Source: Palsa-504 sp963835775
GTDB lineage: Bacteria > Actinomycetota > Actinomycetes > Streptosporangiales > Streptosporangiaceae
Assembly: GCA_963835775.1 (NCBI GenBank)
Contig: CAWIHB010000010.1
Span: 124,001 to 188,000, forward strand
Length of the DNA stretch: 64,000 nucleotides
Direction of reading: 5' to 3'
Shown: positions 22,660 to 31,159 of the stretch, piece by piece
Layout of the letters: every line of letters starts with the position of its first letter
How positions within the stretch are numbered: position 1 is the stretch's first letter
Translations under genes and position numbers: made by a program
Notes under the pieces: generated by a model
Told to the model about the DNA's origin: nothing
Seen by the model: only the letters and a program-made list of their open reading frames with translations
Database searches by the model: none

Positions 22660-24226
22660 GGCCGTCCTCCTGCTTCAGCCGTGCCTCGACTTCCGCATGC
22701 TCCTCGAGGGCCGCGGCGACGAAGGCGTCCGCGGCGCCGAGGTAGCCGGCCGGTTCGAGCGCGGACTCGATCTGCTCGGGGGTGATGCCGGCCGAGGCCA
22801 GCCGGCCCTCGAGCTTGGGCACGGCCAGCAGCACGTCGCGCAGCGGCAGGCCGGCGCTCACCGCTCGCTGGCTGGCCTCGGCCACCAGGTCGTGGGCCTG
22901 GGCGCCGCCGAGCACGCCGGCCAGCAGCGAGGTGACGTGCTCGGCCAGCGGCAGGTCCTTGGTCGCGGCCAGGTTGGCCGCCATCCGCGAGACGTCCACG
23001 ACCAGGCCGGACATCAGCTCGGCGGCCCAGCTGGCCGCCGAGGCGGTCAGCCGCAGCAGCGCGGTCAGCGGCTCCCATTCGGCGTGCCACGCGCCCGCGG
23101 CGCGCTGCAGTTCCTGCTCGGCGCAGGCCGCCAGGGTGGCCAGCAGCCCGGGGGCCTGCCGGGTGCAGCCCAGGATGGCGATGGCCGCGACCGGGTTGCG
23201 CTTATGCGGCATGGCCGACGAGCCGCCGCGACGCGGGGAGGAGGCGGCCTCGGTGGTACCCGGAGTCGGCTGGGTACCCGGAGTCGGCTGGGCACCCGGA
23301 GTCGGCTGGGCACCCGGAGTCGGCTGGGCACCCGAAGCGGAGCCGGTGGCACCCGGAGCCGGCTGGGCGGCGGGCGGCGGCGGGGCGGTGCCCTCGCGGA
23401 GCTCACCGATCTCGGTCTGGGCCAGCAGCGTGACGTCGCGGGCGATCTTGCCCAGGGCCGCGGTGACCCGGGTCAGCGCGGCGGCCAGGTCGATGATCCG
23501 CAGCCGGTCGGTGTGCCAGGGCAGCACCGGCCGGGCCAGGCCCACTTCCTCGGCGAACAGGGCCGCGACCCGCGGGCCGTCGTCGCCCAGCGGCGCGAGC
23601 GTGCCCGCCGCGCCGCCGAACTGCACGGCCAGCCGGCGCGCGCTGACCTCGGCCAGCCCCTGGCGGGCCTCGTCCACGCTGGTCAGCCAGCCCGCGGCGA
23701 CCAGCCCGAAGGTGACCGGGACGGCCTGCTGGAGCAGCGTCCGGCCGATCATGATCGTGGCCCGGTGCGCGGCGGCCAGCTGCGCCGCCGCGGCGGCGGT
23801 CCCGGCCAGGTCGGCCTGGATCACATCGATGGCCCGGCTGGCCAGCAGCATGGCGGCCGTGTCCATGATGTCCTGGCTGGTGGCACCGCGGTGCACGGCG
23901 CCCGCCGCGGCCTGCGGGACCCGCCGGGCCAGGGCCCGGGCCAGGGCGGGAACCGGGTTCCCGGTCAGCGCGGCCAGCTCACCGAGCTGGCCGGCGGAGA
24001 AGTTGGCCGCCTGCGCCGCCTCGGTGACGGCCACGCCGGAGCCGGCGGCCGCCAGCCCGGCCCGCTCCAGCGCCCGGGCCAGCCCCGCCTCGGCGTCCAG
24101 CATCGCCTGCAGCCACGCGGCGTCGCCGGTTCCGGTCGCGCCGCGCGCGAAGACCCCCCCGAACAGGCCCGGCTCCTCATGGTCGGCCACTACCGAATCA
24201 GTCCCTTCTTCCCGGGGGGACTCCAT
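22652..24226 (-). CDS. pcaB: 3-carboxy-cis,cis-muconate cycloisomerase with low-complexity insert
   Basis: 524 residues, against about 450 for the family. The fumarase/aspartase-type fold is clear: HRGATSQDIMDTAAMLLAS near residue 110, QTEIGELREG near 270 and the signature GSSAMPHKRNPVAAI near 337. Between the last two lies an insert of roughly 45 residues made of PTPGAQ repeats and Ala/Pro/Gly runs, directly before the mobile signature loop that carries catalytic residues. It should lactonise 3-carboxymuconate. The start at 24226 is uncertain; a GTG 13 codons later (VADHEEPGLFGG) is a fair alternative. First gene of the B-C pair. Confidence 0.9.
   Translation of the reverse strand: MESPREEGTDSVVADHEEPGLFGGVFARGATGTGDAAWLQAMLDAEAGLARALERAGLAAAGSGVAVTEAAQAANFSAGQLGELAALTGNPVPALARALARRVPQAAAGAVHRGATSQDIMDTAAMLLASRAIDVIQADLAGTAAAAAQLAAAHRATIMIGRTLLQQAVPVTFGLVAAGWLTSVDEARQGLAEVSARRLAVQFGGAAGTLAPLGDDGPRVAALFAEEVGLARPVLPWHTDRLRIIDLAAALTRVTAALGKIARDVTLLAQTEIGELREGTAPPPPAAQPAPGATGSASGAQPTPGAQPTPGAQPTPGTQPTPGTTEAASSPRRGGSSAMPHKRNPVAAIAILGCTRQAPGLLATLAACAEQELQRAAGAWHAEWEPLTALLRLTASAASWAAELMSGLVVDVSRMAANLAATKDLPLAEHVTSLLAGVLGGAQAHDLVAEASQRAVSAGLPLRDVLLAVPKLEGRLASAGITPEQIESALEPAGYLGAADAFVAAALEEHAEVEARLKQEDGHG
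23255..23326. repeat. 18-bp tandem repeat, four units, inside pcaB
   Basis: Units of the form ggcacccggagtcggctg (first two with ggtaccc) repeat four times plus a partial copy. They encode PTPGAQ/PTPGTQ on the minus strand, in frame, just upstream of the codons for the enzyme signature loop. Confidence 0.92.
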
Positions 24227-24452
24227 CCCTCCGGGCCCCCTGGCTATACCCGGCTCCCCACGATAGACCCCGGGCTACCTCCGCATCCCGGTCATCGCGG
24301 GCACAGGGCCGAACCTTCAGGGCCCGCTGATCCGGGGCCAGATAGGGGCCACCACGGCCCGTTCGGCAGAAAAAAACTGCTGATAGCGGCGGGTCAGCCC
24401 GGGCGGTGGGTGCACACTTACGGCGCCCGGGCGGATGATTTAGGGTCTGATC

Positions 24453-25811
24453 ATGACCGATCATGTCCCGGGCGAAGCCCGCCTGCCCCAGCGCCGTAAC
24501 CTCGTCACCGAGATCCCCGGACCTGTCTCCCGTGACCTGCAGGCCAGGCGCGAGCGCGCGGTGGCCCGCGGGGTCAGCACCGTGCTGCCGGTTTTCGTCA
24601 CCGACGCCGGCGGCGGCGTCATCGTGGACGCCGACGGCAACTCCCTGATCGACTTCGGCGCCGGGATCGCGGTGGTCTCGGTGGGCAACGCCGCGCCCCG
24701 GGTCGCCGCCCGGGTGGCCGAGCAGGCGGCCCGGTTCACCCACACCTGCTTCATGGTGACCCCGTACGAGGGTTACGTGGAGGTCTGCGAGGAACTGGGC
24801 CGGCGCACCCCGGGCAGCTACGAGAAGCGTTCCGCGCTGTTCAACTCCGGCGCGGAGGCGGTCGAGAACGCGGTGAAGATCGCCCGGCACGCCACCAGGC
24901 GGCAGGCCGTCATCGCGTTCGACCACGGCTACCACGGCCGCACCAACCTGACCATGGCGCTGACCGCCAAGAACATGCCGTACAAGGACAAGTTCGGCCC
25001 GTTCGCGGGCGAGATCTACCGGATGCCGATGGCCTACCCGCTGCGCTGGCCCGGCGGGCCGGAGGCCTGCCAGGCGAACGCCCTGGACATGGTGAAGTCG
25101 CTGATCCACACCCAGGTCGGCGAGGACAACGTGGCCGCGCTGATCATCGAGCCGATCCTGGGCGAGGGCGGGTTCGTGGTTCCGCCGGACGGGTTCCTGC
25201 CCGGGCTGGCCGAGTTCTGCCGCGAGTACGGGATCGTGTTCATCGCCGACGAGATCCAGACCGGGTTCTGCCGGACCGGCGACTGGTTCGCCTGCGAGCA
25301 CGAGGGCGTGATCCCCGACCTGATCACCACGGCGAAGGGCATCGCCGGCGGGCTGCCGCTGGGCGGGGTGACCGGCCGCGCCGAGATCATGGACTCGGTG
25401 CACTCCGGCGGCCTGGGCGGGACCTACGGCGGCAACCCGGTGGCCTGCGCGGCGGCGCTGGGCGCGATCGAGACGATGGCCGCCGAGGACCTGGCCGGCC
25501 GGGCCCGGCGGATCGGCGAGGTCATGCTGCCCCGGCTGCACAAGCTGGCCGAGACCTACCCGGTGATCGCGGACGTGCGCGGCCGCGGCGCCATGGTGGC
25601 CATCGAGATGACCAGGCCGGGCACGCTGGACCCGGACCCGGCCACCACCTCGGCCGTGGCCAAGGCCTGCCACCAGGCCGGGCTGGTCGCGCTGACCTGC
25701 GGCACGTTCGGCAATGTGATCCGCTTCCTGCCGCCGCTGGTGATCGGCGAGGACCTGCTGGACGAGGGGCTGTCCATCCTGGAGGACGCCTTCGCCTCAG
25801 TCTGCGGGTGA
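24453..25811 (+). CDS. gabT: 4-aminobutyrate-2-oxoglutarate aminotransferase
   Basis: 452 residues, class III PLP aminotransferase of the GabT group. Visible: LFNSGAEAVENAVKIARHAT (PLP phosphate), FDHGYHGRTNLTMALT, FIADEIQTGFCRTGDWF (PLP-ring Asp) and TTAKGIAGGLPLGG with the Schiff-base Lys near residue 300. It transfers the amino group of GABA to 2-oxoglutarate, giving succinate semialdehyde. The stop overlaps the next gene's GTG by 4 bp, so the two are coupled; no succinate semialdehyde dehydrogenase is nearby. Related omega-amino acid transaminases cannot be fully excluded. Confidence 0.92.
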   Translation: MTDHVPGEARLPQRRNLVTEIPGPVSRDLQARRERAVARGVSTVLPVFVTDAGGGVIVDADGNSLIDFGAGIAVVSVGNAAPRVAARVAEQAARFTHTCFMVTPYEGYVEVCEELGRRTPGSYEKRSALFNSGAEAVENAVKIARHATRRQAVIAFDHGYHGRTNLTMALTAKNMPYKDKFGPFAGEIYRMPMAYPLRWPGGPEACQANALDMVKSLIHTQVGEDNVAALIIEPILGEGGFVVPPDGFLPGLAEFCREYGIVFIADEIQTGFCRTGDWFACEHEGVIPDLITTAKGIAGGLPLGGVTGRAEIMDSVHSGGLGGTYGGNPVACAAALGAIETMAAEDLAGRARRIGEVMLPRLHKLAETYPVIADVRGRGAMVAIEMTRPGTLDPDPATTSAVAKACHQAGLVALTCGTFGNVIRFLPPLVIGEDLLDEGLSILEDAFASVCG

Positions 25812-27199
25812 TCCCGGAGGAGGAGCTCGGGCGGCTGGTCCTGGCGGCGAAGCCCGCGCCGTTCTGGCTGGACCAGCCGGACGCGCCGGCGGCCAGACCT
25901 GCTCTGCGCGGCGAGGCCGCCGCCGACCTGGTGGTGGTCGGCGGCGGGTTCACCGGCTTGTGGACCGCGCTGCTTGCTAAGGAGTGTGATCCCGAACGGT
26001 CCGTGGTGCTCGCCGAGGGCAACCGGATCGGCTGGGCCGCCAGCGGGCGCAACGGGGGGTTCTGCGACGCCAGCCTGACCCACGGCGCGGCCAACGGCCG
26101 GGACCGGTTCCCGGCCGAATTCGCCACCCTGCAGCGGCTCGGCGCGGAGAACCTGGACGCGATCGAGGCTGCAGTGCGCCGGTACGGCATCGACTGCGGC
26201 TTCGAGCGGACCGGCACCGTCGCCGTGGCCACCGAGGAGTACCAGGTCGCTGCCCTGCGCGAGGACGCCGAGCAGGATGGGGTCACGTTCTGGGACCGCG
26301 AGGCGGTACGGGCCGAGGTCAACTCCCCCACCTACCTGGCCGGCGTGTGGGACAAGGGCGGCACCGCGCTGGTCCAGCCGGCCCGGCTGGCCTGGGGCCT
26401 GGCCGCCGCCTGCGAGCGGCTCGGCGTCCGCATCCTGGAACGCACGCCGGTTACCGGCCTGGCTGCTGACGCTGATGGGGTGAGCGTCCGCACCAGCGAC
26501 GGCGTGCTCCGGGCCGGGCGGGTGGCCCTGGGCACCAGCGCGTTCCCCGCCCTGGTGCGCCGGCTGCGGCCGTACATCGTCCCGGTGTATGACTACGTGC
26601 TGGTCACCGAACCGCTCAGCGGCGCGCAGCGGGCCGCAGTCGGCTGGCGGAACCGGCAGGGCCTGGCCGACTTGGGCAACCAGTTCCACTACTACCGGCT
26701 CACCGCCGACGACCGGATCGTCTGGGGCGGCTACGACGCCATCTACCACTTCGGCCGGGGCCTGCGCGCCGCCTACGACCAGCGGCCTGCCACCTTCACC
26801 CGGCTGGCCGAGCACTTGTTCGGCACGTTCCCGCAGCTGGAGGGGCTCGGGTTCAGCCACCGCTGGGGCGGCGCCATCGACACGTGCAGCCGGTTCTGCG
26901 CGTTCTTCGGCACCGCGCACCGCGGCCGGGTGGCCTACGTGCTCGGCTTCACCGGCCTGGGGGTCGGGGCCAGCCGGTTCGGCGGCCGGGTCATGCTCGA
27001 CCTGCTGGGCGGCGAGCCGACCTCGCTGACCGAGCTGACGCTGGTCCGCAGCAAGCCGATCCCCTTCCCGCCCGAGCCGCTGGCCTACCTGGGCGTGCAG
27101 GCCACCCGGTGGTCCCTGGCCCGGGCCGACCGCCACGACGGTCGCAGGAACCTGTGGCTGCGGGCCCTGGACGCGGCCGGCCTGGGCTTTGACTCCTAG
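25808..27199 (+). CDS. FAD-dependent amine oxidase (DadA family, PuuB-like)
   Basis: 463 residues from a GTG overlapping gabT. ADLVVVGGGFTGLWTALLAK (residues ~38-57) is the FAD Rossmann motif and GWAASGRNGGFCDASLTHGA the downstream flavin loop of gamma-glutamylputrescine oxidase-type proteins. The C-terminus has YVLGFTGLGVGASRFGGR, the second FAD contact. The pairing with gabT suggests a polyamine-to-GABA route: oxidation of an amine or gamma-glutamyl-amine, then transamination. The precise substrate is inferred from context only. Confidence 0.85.
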   Translation: MIPEEELGRLVLAAKPAPFWLDQPDAPAARPALRGEAAADLVVVGGGFTGLWTALLAKECDPERSVVLAEGNRIGWAASGRNGGFCDASLTHGAANGRDRFPAEFATLQRLGAENLDAIEAAVRRYGIDCGFERTGTVAVATEEYQVAALREDAEQDGVTFWDREAVRAEVNSPTYLAGVWDKGGTALVQPARLAWGLAAACERLGVRILERTPVTGLAADADGVSVRTSDGVLRAGRVALGTSAFPALVRRLRPYIVPVYDYVLVTEPLSGAQRAAVGWRNRQGLADLGNQFHYYRLTADDRIVWGGYDAIYHFGRGLRAAYDQRPATFTRLAEHLFGTFPQLEGLGFSHRWGGAIDTCSRFCAFFGTAHRGRVAYVLGFTGLGVGASRFGGRVMLDLLGGEPTSLTELTLVRSKPIPFPPEPLAYLGVQATRWSLARADRHDGRRNLWLRALDAAGLGFDS

Positions 27200-27202
27200 T
27201 TC

Positions 27203-27745
27203 CTAAAGGAGGAACGGGATGATCATCTTCGTCCTGCTCTTGTACTCCGGGTACGCCTGGGGGAAGGTGGCCGCGAGGTTCCGCTCCTCGACGATCCCGC
27301 AGTAATAGAAGTACGCGACCAGGACCGCGACGACGATCAGGCCGAGCAGGTTGTTGACCAGCGCGGTCCCCAGTATCGCGGTCAGGAGCCCGGAGTAGAT
27401 CGGGTGGCGGACGAACCGGTAGGGGCCTGAGGTGACGAGCTCCGGCTCGGCCCGCTGAGTCATCGGCATCCCCCAGTTGCGGCCGAGGTGCAGGCGGGCC
27501 CAGACCGCGAGCGCGATCCCGCAGCCGAACAGCACGGCCCCGATCACCGCGAGGATCAAGCTGTGCACCGCCAGGCTGCCGCCGCGCAGGACGCCAGCGA
27601 TCACGAAGACCCCGATCGCGCTGACGCCAGCCAGCCGTGGTCGCCAGCTGGTGCTGACGCTCTCCTTGCTGGTGGAGGCGGACACGAGCCAGTAGATCCA
27701 GAAGACGATCCAGGCACAACCGATGACGAGCTTGAGCGCGTGCAT
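27203..27745 (-). CDS. Isoprenylcysteine carboxylmethyltransferase (ICMT) family protein
   Basis: 180 residues with four to five membrane spans. The C-terminal half holds the family motifs: HLGRNWGMPM, then ELVTSGPYRFVRHPIYSG and the final EERNLAATFPQAYPEYKSR. Bacterial ICMT/PEMT-like proteins methylate small hydrophobic or lipid substrates at the membrane using SAM; the substrate here is unknown. It ends 3 bp from the stop of the convergent oxidase gene. Full length. Confidence 0.87.
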   Translation of the reverse strand: MHALKLVIGCAWIVFWIYWLVSASTSKESVSTSWRPRLAGVSAIGVFVIAGVLRGGSLAVHSLILAVIGAVLFGCGIALAVWARLHLGRNWGMPMTQRAEPELVTSGPYRFVRHPIYSGLLTAILGTALVNNLLGLIVVAVLVAYFYYCGIVEERNLAATFPQAYPEYKSRTKMIIPFLL

Positions 27746-27839
27746 GCTGCTTCTCCAACCTTGTCAACCTGCCGCTGCTGGGCGGACCTCGATCACCGTA
27801 TGCCCGGGTCCGGTCGCTGTCATCGGCTCCCGGGTGGAT

Positions 27840-27862
27840 CCGGGGGTAAACCCAACCCCCGG
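27840..27862. other. GC-rich hairpin
   Basis: CCGGGGGT and ACCCCCGG form an 8-bp perfect stem with a 7-nt loop in the divergent gap between the ICMT-like gene and the 92-residue gene. Role unknown; possibly an operator or mRNA leader structure. Confidence 0.35.
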
Positions 27863-27961
27863 GACTGAAGGCCGCACCATTGGCTGGCCGCCGCGGCGGC
27901 GGGAGGCTGGTGGCAACGGAATCCGCCCTCCAGAGGATCCGCCGGCCAGAGGAGATGCACC

Positions 27962-28240
27962 ATGTGGCCAGCAGCGCACCCCCGCAATTCCTGTTCCTTC
28001 GCCGACGCACTGTTCGTGTCGGCCCTGCACTGTTCCGGTGAACTTGAGTGCTCCGACGAACTCAGCGCCGGCCAGATCCAGCATGCCATCGCGGCGGCTC
28101 TCCGGGCGTTCGGCTCCGTGGGCTGCGCCGGGCGGGTGGCGCAGGAGTTCGGCGACCACCCGGACACGGCGGCGGTCCGGATGCGCTGGGCGCTTGCCGT
28201 CGCCGTCGACGTGCCGCCCATCCTGCTGGCCGCGGCGTAG
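27962..28240 (+). CDS. Small conserved hypothetical protein
   Basis: 92 residues. The block SFADALFVSALHCSGELECS and the later RVAQEFGDHPDTAAVRMRWA look like a conserved small actinobacterial protein of unknown function that I have seen only as hypothetical. AGAGGAG lies about 9 nt before the ATG, a strong start signal. The composition is amphipathic and Ala-rich with no membrane span or signal peptide. It is likely expressed from its own promoter, as the upstream gene is divergent. Confidence 0.7.
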   Translation: MWPAAHPRNSCSFADALFVSALHCSGELECSDELSAGQIQHAIAAALRAFGSVGCAGRVAQEFGDHPDTAAVRMRWALAVAVDVPPILLAAA

Positions 28241-28298
28241 GTCGTGGCGTAGGTCGTGGCGGCGGGCGGGTTCGGCCGCCCGGATAGGGTGCATCTTC

Positions 28299-29363
28299 AT
28301 GACCGAACCGGACTTCGTGCGCGACACCCGCGCGTCCTACGACGAGGTGGCCGAGGACTACGCTGAGCGGTTCGGCGACGAACTGGACGCCAGGCCGCTG
28401 GACCGGGCCCTGCTGGCCGGGTTCGCCGAGCTGGTGCGGGCCGCCGGGGCAGGGCCGGTGGCCGACATCGGGTGCGGCCCCGGCCGGGTCACGGCCCACT
28501 TGAGCAACCTGGGGCTGTCGGCGTTCGGCATCGACCTGTCCCCCGGCATGATCGCAACGGCCCGGCGGTCGTATCCGGGGCTCCGGTTCGAGGTGGGCTC
28601 GATGCTGGCCCTGGACCTGCCGGACGGCACGCTCGGCGGCCTGCTGGCCTGGTATTCGACCATCCATGTGCCCGACGAGCGGCTGCCGGAGGCGTTCGCC
28701 GAGTTCCACCGGGTACTGGCGCCCGGCGGCCTGGCTCTGCTGGGCTTCCAGGCCGGCGACGAGTCGCGGCACCGGGCGGAGGCACTGGGCCGGTCGATCT
28801 CGCTCGACTTCCGGTTCCGGCCGCCGGAGCTGGTCGCCGGGCTGCTGGCTCGGGCCGGGCTGGAGGTGCGCGCCCGGATGGTGCGTGAGCCTGATGAGGA
28901 CGGGCCTTTCCCCGAGCAGACCCCGCAGGCGTTCGTCCTGGCCCGCAAGCCCTCCTTACCGGTCCTTCCCGCTGCTTTCCGCTGGCCTGCTCACCGGTCC
29001 TTTCCGCTGGCCGGCTGCTGCGCGGCGAGAAGCGGGATGGCGGCGATCTTCTCCTCGGTCAGGTCCTCCCAGCAGATGCCGGCCGCCGGGCGCGGCCCGT
29101 GCCCGGACCGGCCGTCGATGACCCGTTCCGGCGTGATGATGAAGTCCAGCGGCACGTCGTGGCCGGTAAGCGGGATCGTCCCGGCCGGGCGGACCTGCAG
29201 CTCGTGCACGGTCGTGACGCAGACGGTGTCCGGGCCGATCAGGCCCGCCACGGCGGCCAGGGCGAACTCCAGGTCGGCGAATCCGGGTTGGTCTTCAGCG
29301 TCGCGGCCGCCTGCCAGGCCGGCAGCGCGCGCAGCCGCTCGGCGGCCGCTTCGGCACCGGTGA
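28299..29363 (+). CDS. Class I SAM-dependent methyltransferase with lost stop codon
   Basis: The first ~218 residues are a normal methyltransferase: RASYDEVAEDYAERFGDEL, VADIGCGPGRVTAHLSNLG (motif I), FGIDLSPGMIATAR (motif II) and FHRVLAPGGLALLGFQ. The family ends at about FVLARKP (near 28955). Here the frame runs on for some 135 codons of Arg/Ser/Pro-rich sequence that is antisense to the neighbouring folate gene. The region 28960-29010 contains an imperfect ~28-bp duplication, which may have displaced the stop. The real end is uncertain. Confidence 0.8.
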   Translation: MTEPDFVRDTRASYDEVAEDYAERFGDELDARPLDRALLAGFAELVRAAGAGPVADIGCGPGRVTAHLSNLGLSAFGIDLSPGMIATARRSYPGLRFEVGSMLALDLPDGTLGGLLAWYSTIHVPDERLPEAFAEFHRVLAPGGLALLGFQAGDESRHRAEALGRSISLDFRFRPPELVAGLLARAGLEVRARMVREPDEDGPFPEQTPQAFVLARKPSLPVLPAAFRWPAHRSFPLAGCCAARSGMAAIFSSVRSSQQMPAAGRGPCPDRPSMTRSGVMMKSSGTSWPVSGIVPAGRTCSSCTVVTQTVSGPIRPATAARANSRSANPGWSSASRPPARPAARAAARRPLRHR

Positions 29364-29514
29364 AGTTCGGGATGCGGCCCGCCGCGCCGGGGAACCGGGC
29401 CACCCGCGCCTCGCGCATGGCGGACCAGACCTCCTGCCGCAGCGCGGCCTTGGCCGCCAGCACCTCGGCCGGGCCGCCGGCATCGTGATCGTGGCGGGGC
29501 GTTCGACGGGCCAT
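28991..29514 (-). pseudogene. 5-formyltetrahydrofolate cyclo-ligase with internal deletion
   Basis: From 29514 leftward the frame reads ALRQEVWSAMREARVARFPG and IPNFTGAEAAAERLRALPAW, the N-terminal third of this folate enzyme. After LKTNPDS it breaks. A different frame then continues GFADLEFALAAVAGLIGPDT and VTTVHELQV, the C-terminal part that follows the ATP-binding loop. About 100 residues, including the substrate/ATP region, have been deleted out of frame. The two flanks share short sequence around cccgg-ttcgcc, as in a slippage or microhomology deletion. The ending is overlapped by the read-through methyltransferase. Confidence 0.85.
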
Positions 29515-29597
29515 GCCCTCATCCTGCCGCAGCTTTGTGGGCGCGGGTGCGCGCTTGTCCGCTGTCCGCTTGTGCGCTTGTGCGGCGCAAGCTGGCG

Positions 29598-30839
29598 TCA
29601 CAGGGCCTGGAGCAGGATGGCCTTCAGGTCGTCGTGGCTCAGGGTCACCGGGTTGCCCTGCATGCTGCTCGAGGTCAGGGCCTTCGCGGCGACGTCGTCG
29701 GCGTGCCCGGCGCCGAAGCCGAATGCGGCCAGGCCGGGGACGGCGAGCAGGACGAGAGTCTCCCGGATCCAGGCCAGGCCGTCGGCGATGGAGGCGGCCG
29801 GCGTCCCGGTCAGCAGCCGGGCCGCCTCGGCGTACCGGTCCAGGACGTCCGGACCCCGCCCGCCCGCCGCTCCGGTTCCCTGGCTGCCCTCACGTCCGGT
29901 TCCCTGGCCACCCGCCGGTCCGGTTCCCTGGCTGCCCGCCCGTCCGGCTCCCTGCGCCTGCAGGGCCCTCACGTTCGCTTCGATGACCGGCGCCAGGAGC
30001 GCGGCGCAAGCTAGGCCGTGCGGCACGTCGGCGGTCCCGCCGATGACGCCGGCGAGGCCGTGGACGGCACCGAGCTTGGCGTTGGCCAGCGCCATCCCGC
30101 CCAGCAGGGCGCACACGGACATATCCGCCCGGGCGGCCAGGTCACCGCCGTCGGCGTAGGCAGCGCGCAGGCCAGACCCGGCGCGGCGCAGGCCTTCGCG
30201 GGCCAGGCCGTCGGTCAGCGGGTTGGCCCGGACCGACACGAACGGCTCCAGGCACTGGGTGAGAGCGTCCAGGCCGCTGGCCGCGGTGACCGGCGGCGGG
30301 CAGGAGACGGTCAGTTCCGGGTCGACCAGCGCGACCCGCGGGATCATCATCGGGCTGCGCAGGCTGGCTTTGAGCCGGTGCTCCGGCACGGCCAGCACCG
30401 CGTTGGCGGTGACCTCCGCGCCAGTGCCCGCCGTGGTCGGTACCGCGACGAACGGCACGGCGGGCTGGGTGATCTTCTGGCCCGCTCCCACCACCTCCAG
30501 GTAGTCCAGCGGGTCACCGCCGTTGCCCAGCAGCATGGCGACGGCCTTGCCGGTGTCGATGACGCTGCCGCCCCCGATCGCGGCCACCACATCGGCGCCG
30601 TGTTCACGCGCCGCGGCGACCGCGTCCCGGGCCATTTCGACGGTCGGTTCGCCGGCCACCGGGAACACCTGGGCCGGCCGGGCCAGGCCGGCCAGCAGCC
30701 GGTCATGCCGGGCGGGGTCCGCGCCGGTGCAGACCAGGACCCGGGATCCGAGCCCGGCCAGCACGCCAGGCAGTTCGGCGGCCCGCCCGGCCCCGGCCAC
30801 GATGCGGGCCGCGGTGGCGAACTCGAATGCCGCCGTCAT
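29598..30839 (-). CDS. Iron-containing alcohol dehydrogenase
   Basis: 413 residues from the ATG at 30839. ADVVAAIGGGSVIDTGKAVA (NAD motif) and VAVPTTAGTGAEVTANAVL are type III ADH hallmarks. Metal region: SGLDALTQCLEPFVS supplies the Asp, but Gln stands where many members have His; GAVHGLAGVIGG and DVPHGLACA give two His. Some subgroups share this Gln, so activity remains possible. Residues ~298-322 are a Gly/Gln-rich repeat insert. It overlaps the upstream ABM gene by 4 bp and probably acts with it on a small oxidised metabolite. Confidence 0.88.
   Translation of the reverse strand: MTAAFEFATAARIVAGAGRAAELPGVLAGLGSRVLVCTGADPARHDRLLAGLARPAQVFPVAGEPTVEMARDAVAAAREHGADVVAAIGGGSVIDTGKAVAMLLGNGGDPLDYLEVVGAGQKITQPAVPFVAVPTTAGTGAEVTANAVLAVPEHRLKASLRSPMMIPRVALVDPELTVSCPPPVTAASGLDALTQCLEPFVSVRANPLTDGLAREGLRRAGSGLRAAYADGGDLAARADMSVCALLGGMALANAKLGAVHGLAGVIGGTADVPHGLACAALLAPVIEANVRALQAQGAGRAGSQGTGPAGGQGTGREGSQGTGAAGGRGPDVLDRYAEAARLLTGTPAASIADGLAWIRETLVLLAVPGLAAFGFGAGHADDVAAKALTSSSMQGNPVTLSHDDLKAILLQAL
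29874..29945. repeat. 24-bp tandem repeat, three units, inside the Fe-ADH gene
   Basis: Three imperfect units beginning ggttccctgg, with a fourth partial copy (ggctccctg). They encode GTGPAGGQ-like octapeptides on the minus strand and lie in frame between the metal-binding region and the C-terminal helices. Confidence 0.85.
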
Positions 30840-31159
30840 GGCGAGCCGCTCACCCAGCCCTGGTCGGCGGCCGGGAACACCGCGGAGTAGCGGGCCGACT
30901 GCCTCGGCTTGGCCATCATCTCCGCCACCGCGTCCCGCCACACCGCGTAGTGCGGGGTCAGCTTGTGGGCGGCCGAGGCCTCGTCGTCGCGGTAGACCTC
31001 GGTCAGCACGACATGCGCCGGGTCGGCGTGATCCTGCAGCACATCGAACCGCAGCACGCCGGGCTCGGCCAGCGACGCCTGCGCGTTGGCTAGCGTGGCG
31101 GCCAGGAAATCCTCGGCCCGTTCCGGCCGGACGTGCACGTCCACGTGAACGATCAGCAT
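30836..31159 (-). CDS. Antibiotic biosynthesis monooxygenase (ABM) family protein
   Basis: 107 residues. It follows the YgiN/LsrG layout: VHVDVHVRPERAEDFLAATL, PGVLRFDVLQDHADPAHVVL, EVYRDDEASAAHKLTPHYAV. These small ferredoxin-like-fold proteins are cofactor-free quinol monooxygenases or isomerases, active as dimers. The stop overlaps the start of the Fe-ADH gene (ATGA), so the two are a coupled pair. No other genes belong to this transcript. Confidence 0.88.
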   Translation of the reverse strand: MLIVHVDVHVRPERAEDFLAATLANAQASLAEPGVLRFDVLQDHADPAHVVLTEVYRDDEASAAHKLTPHYAVWRDAVAEMMAKPRQSARYSAVFPAADQGWVSGSP

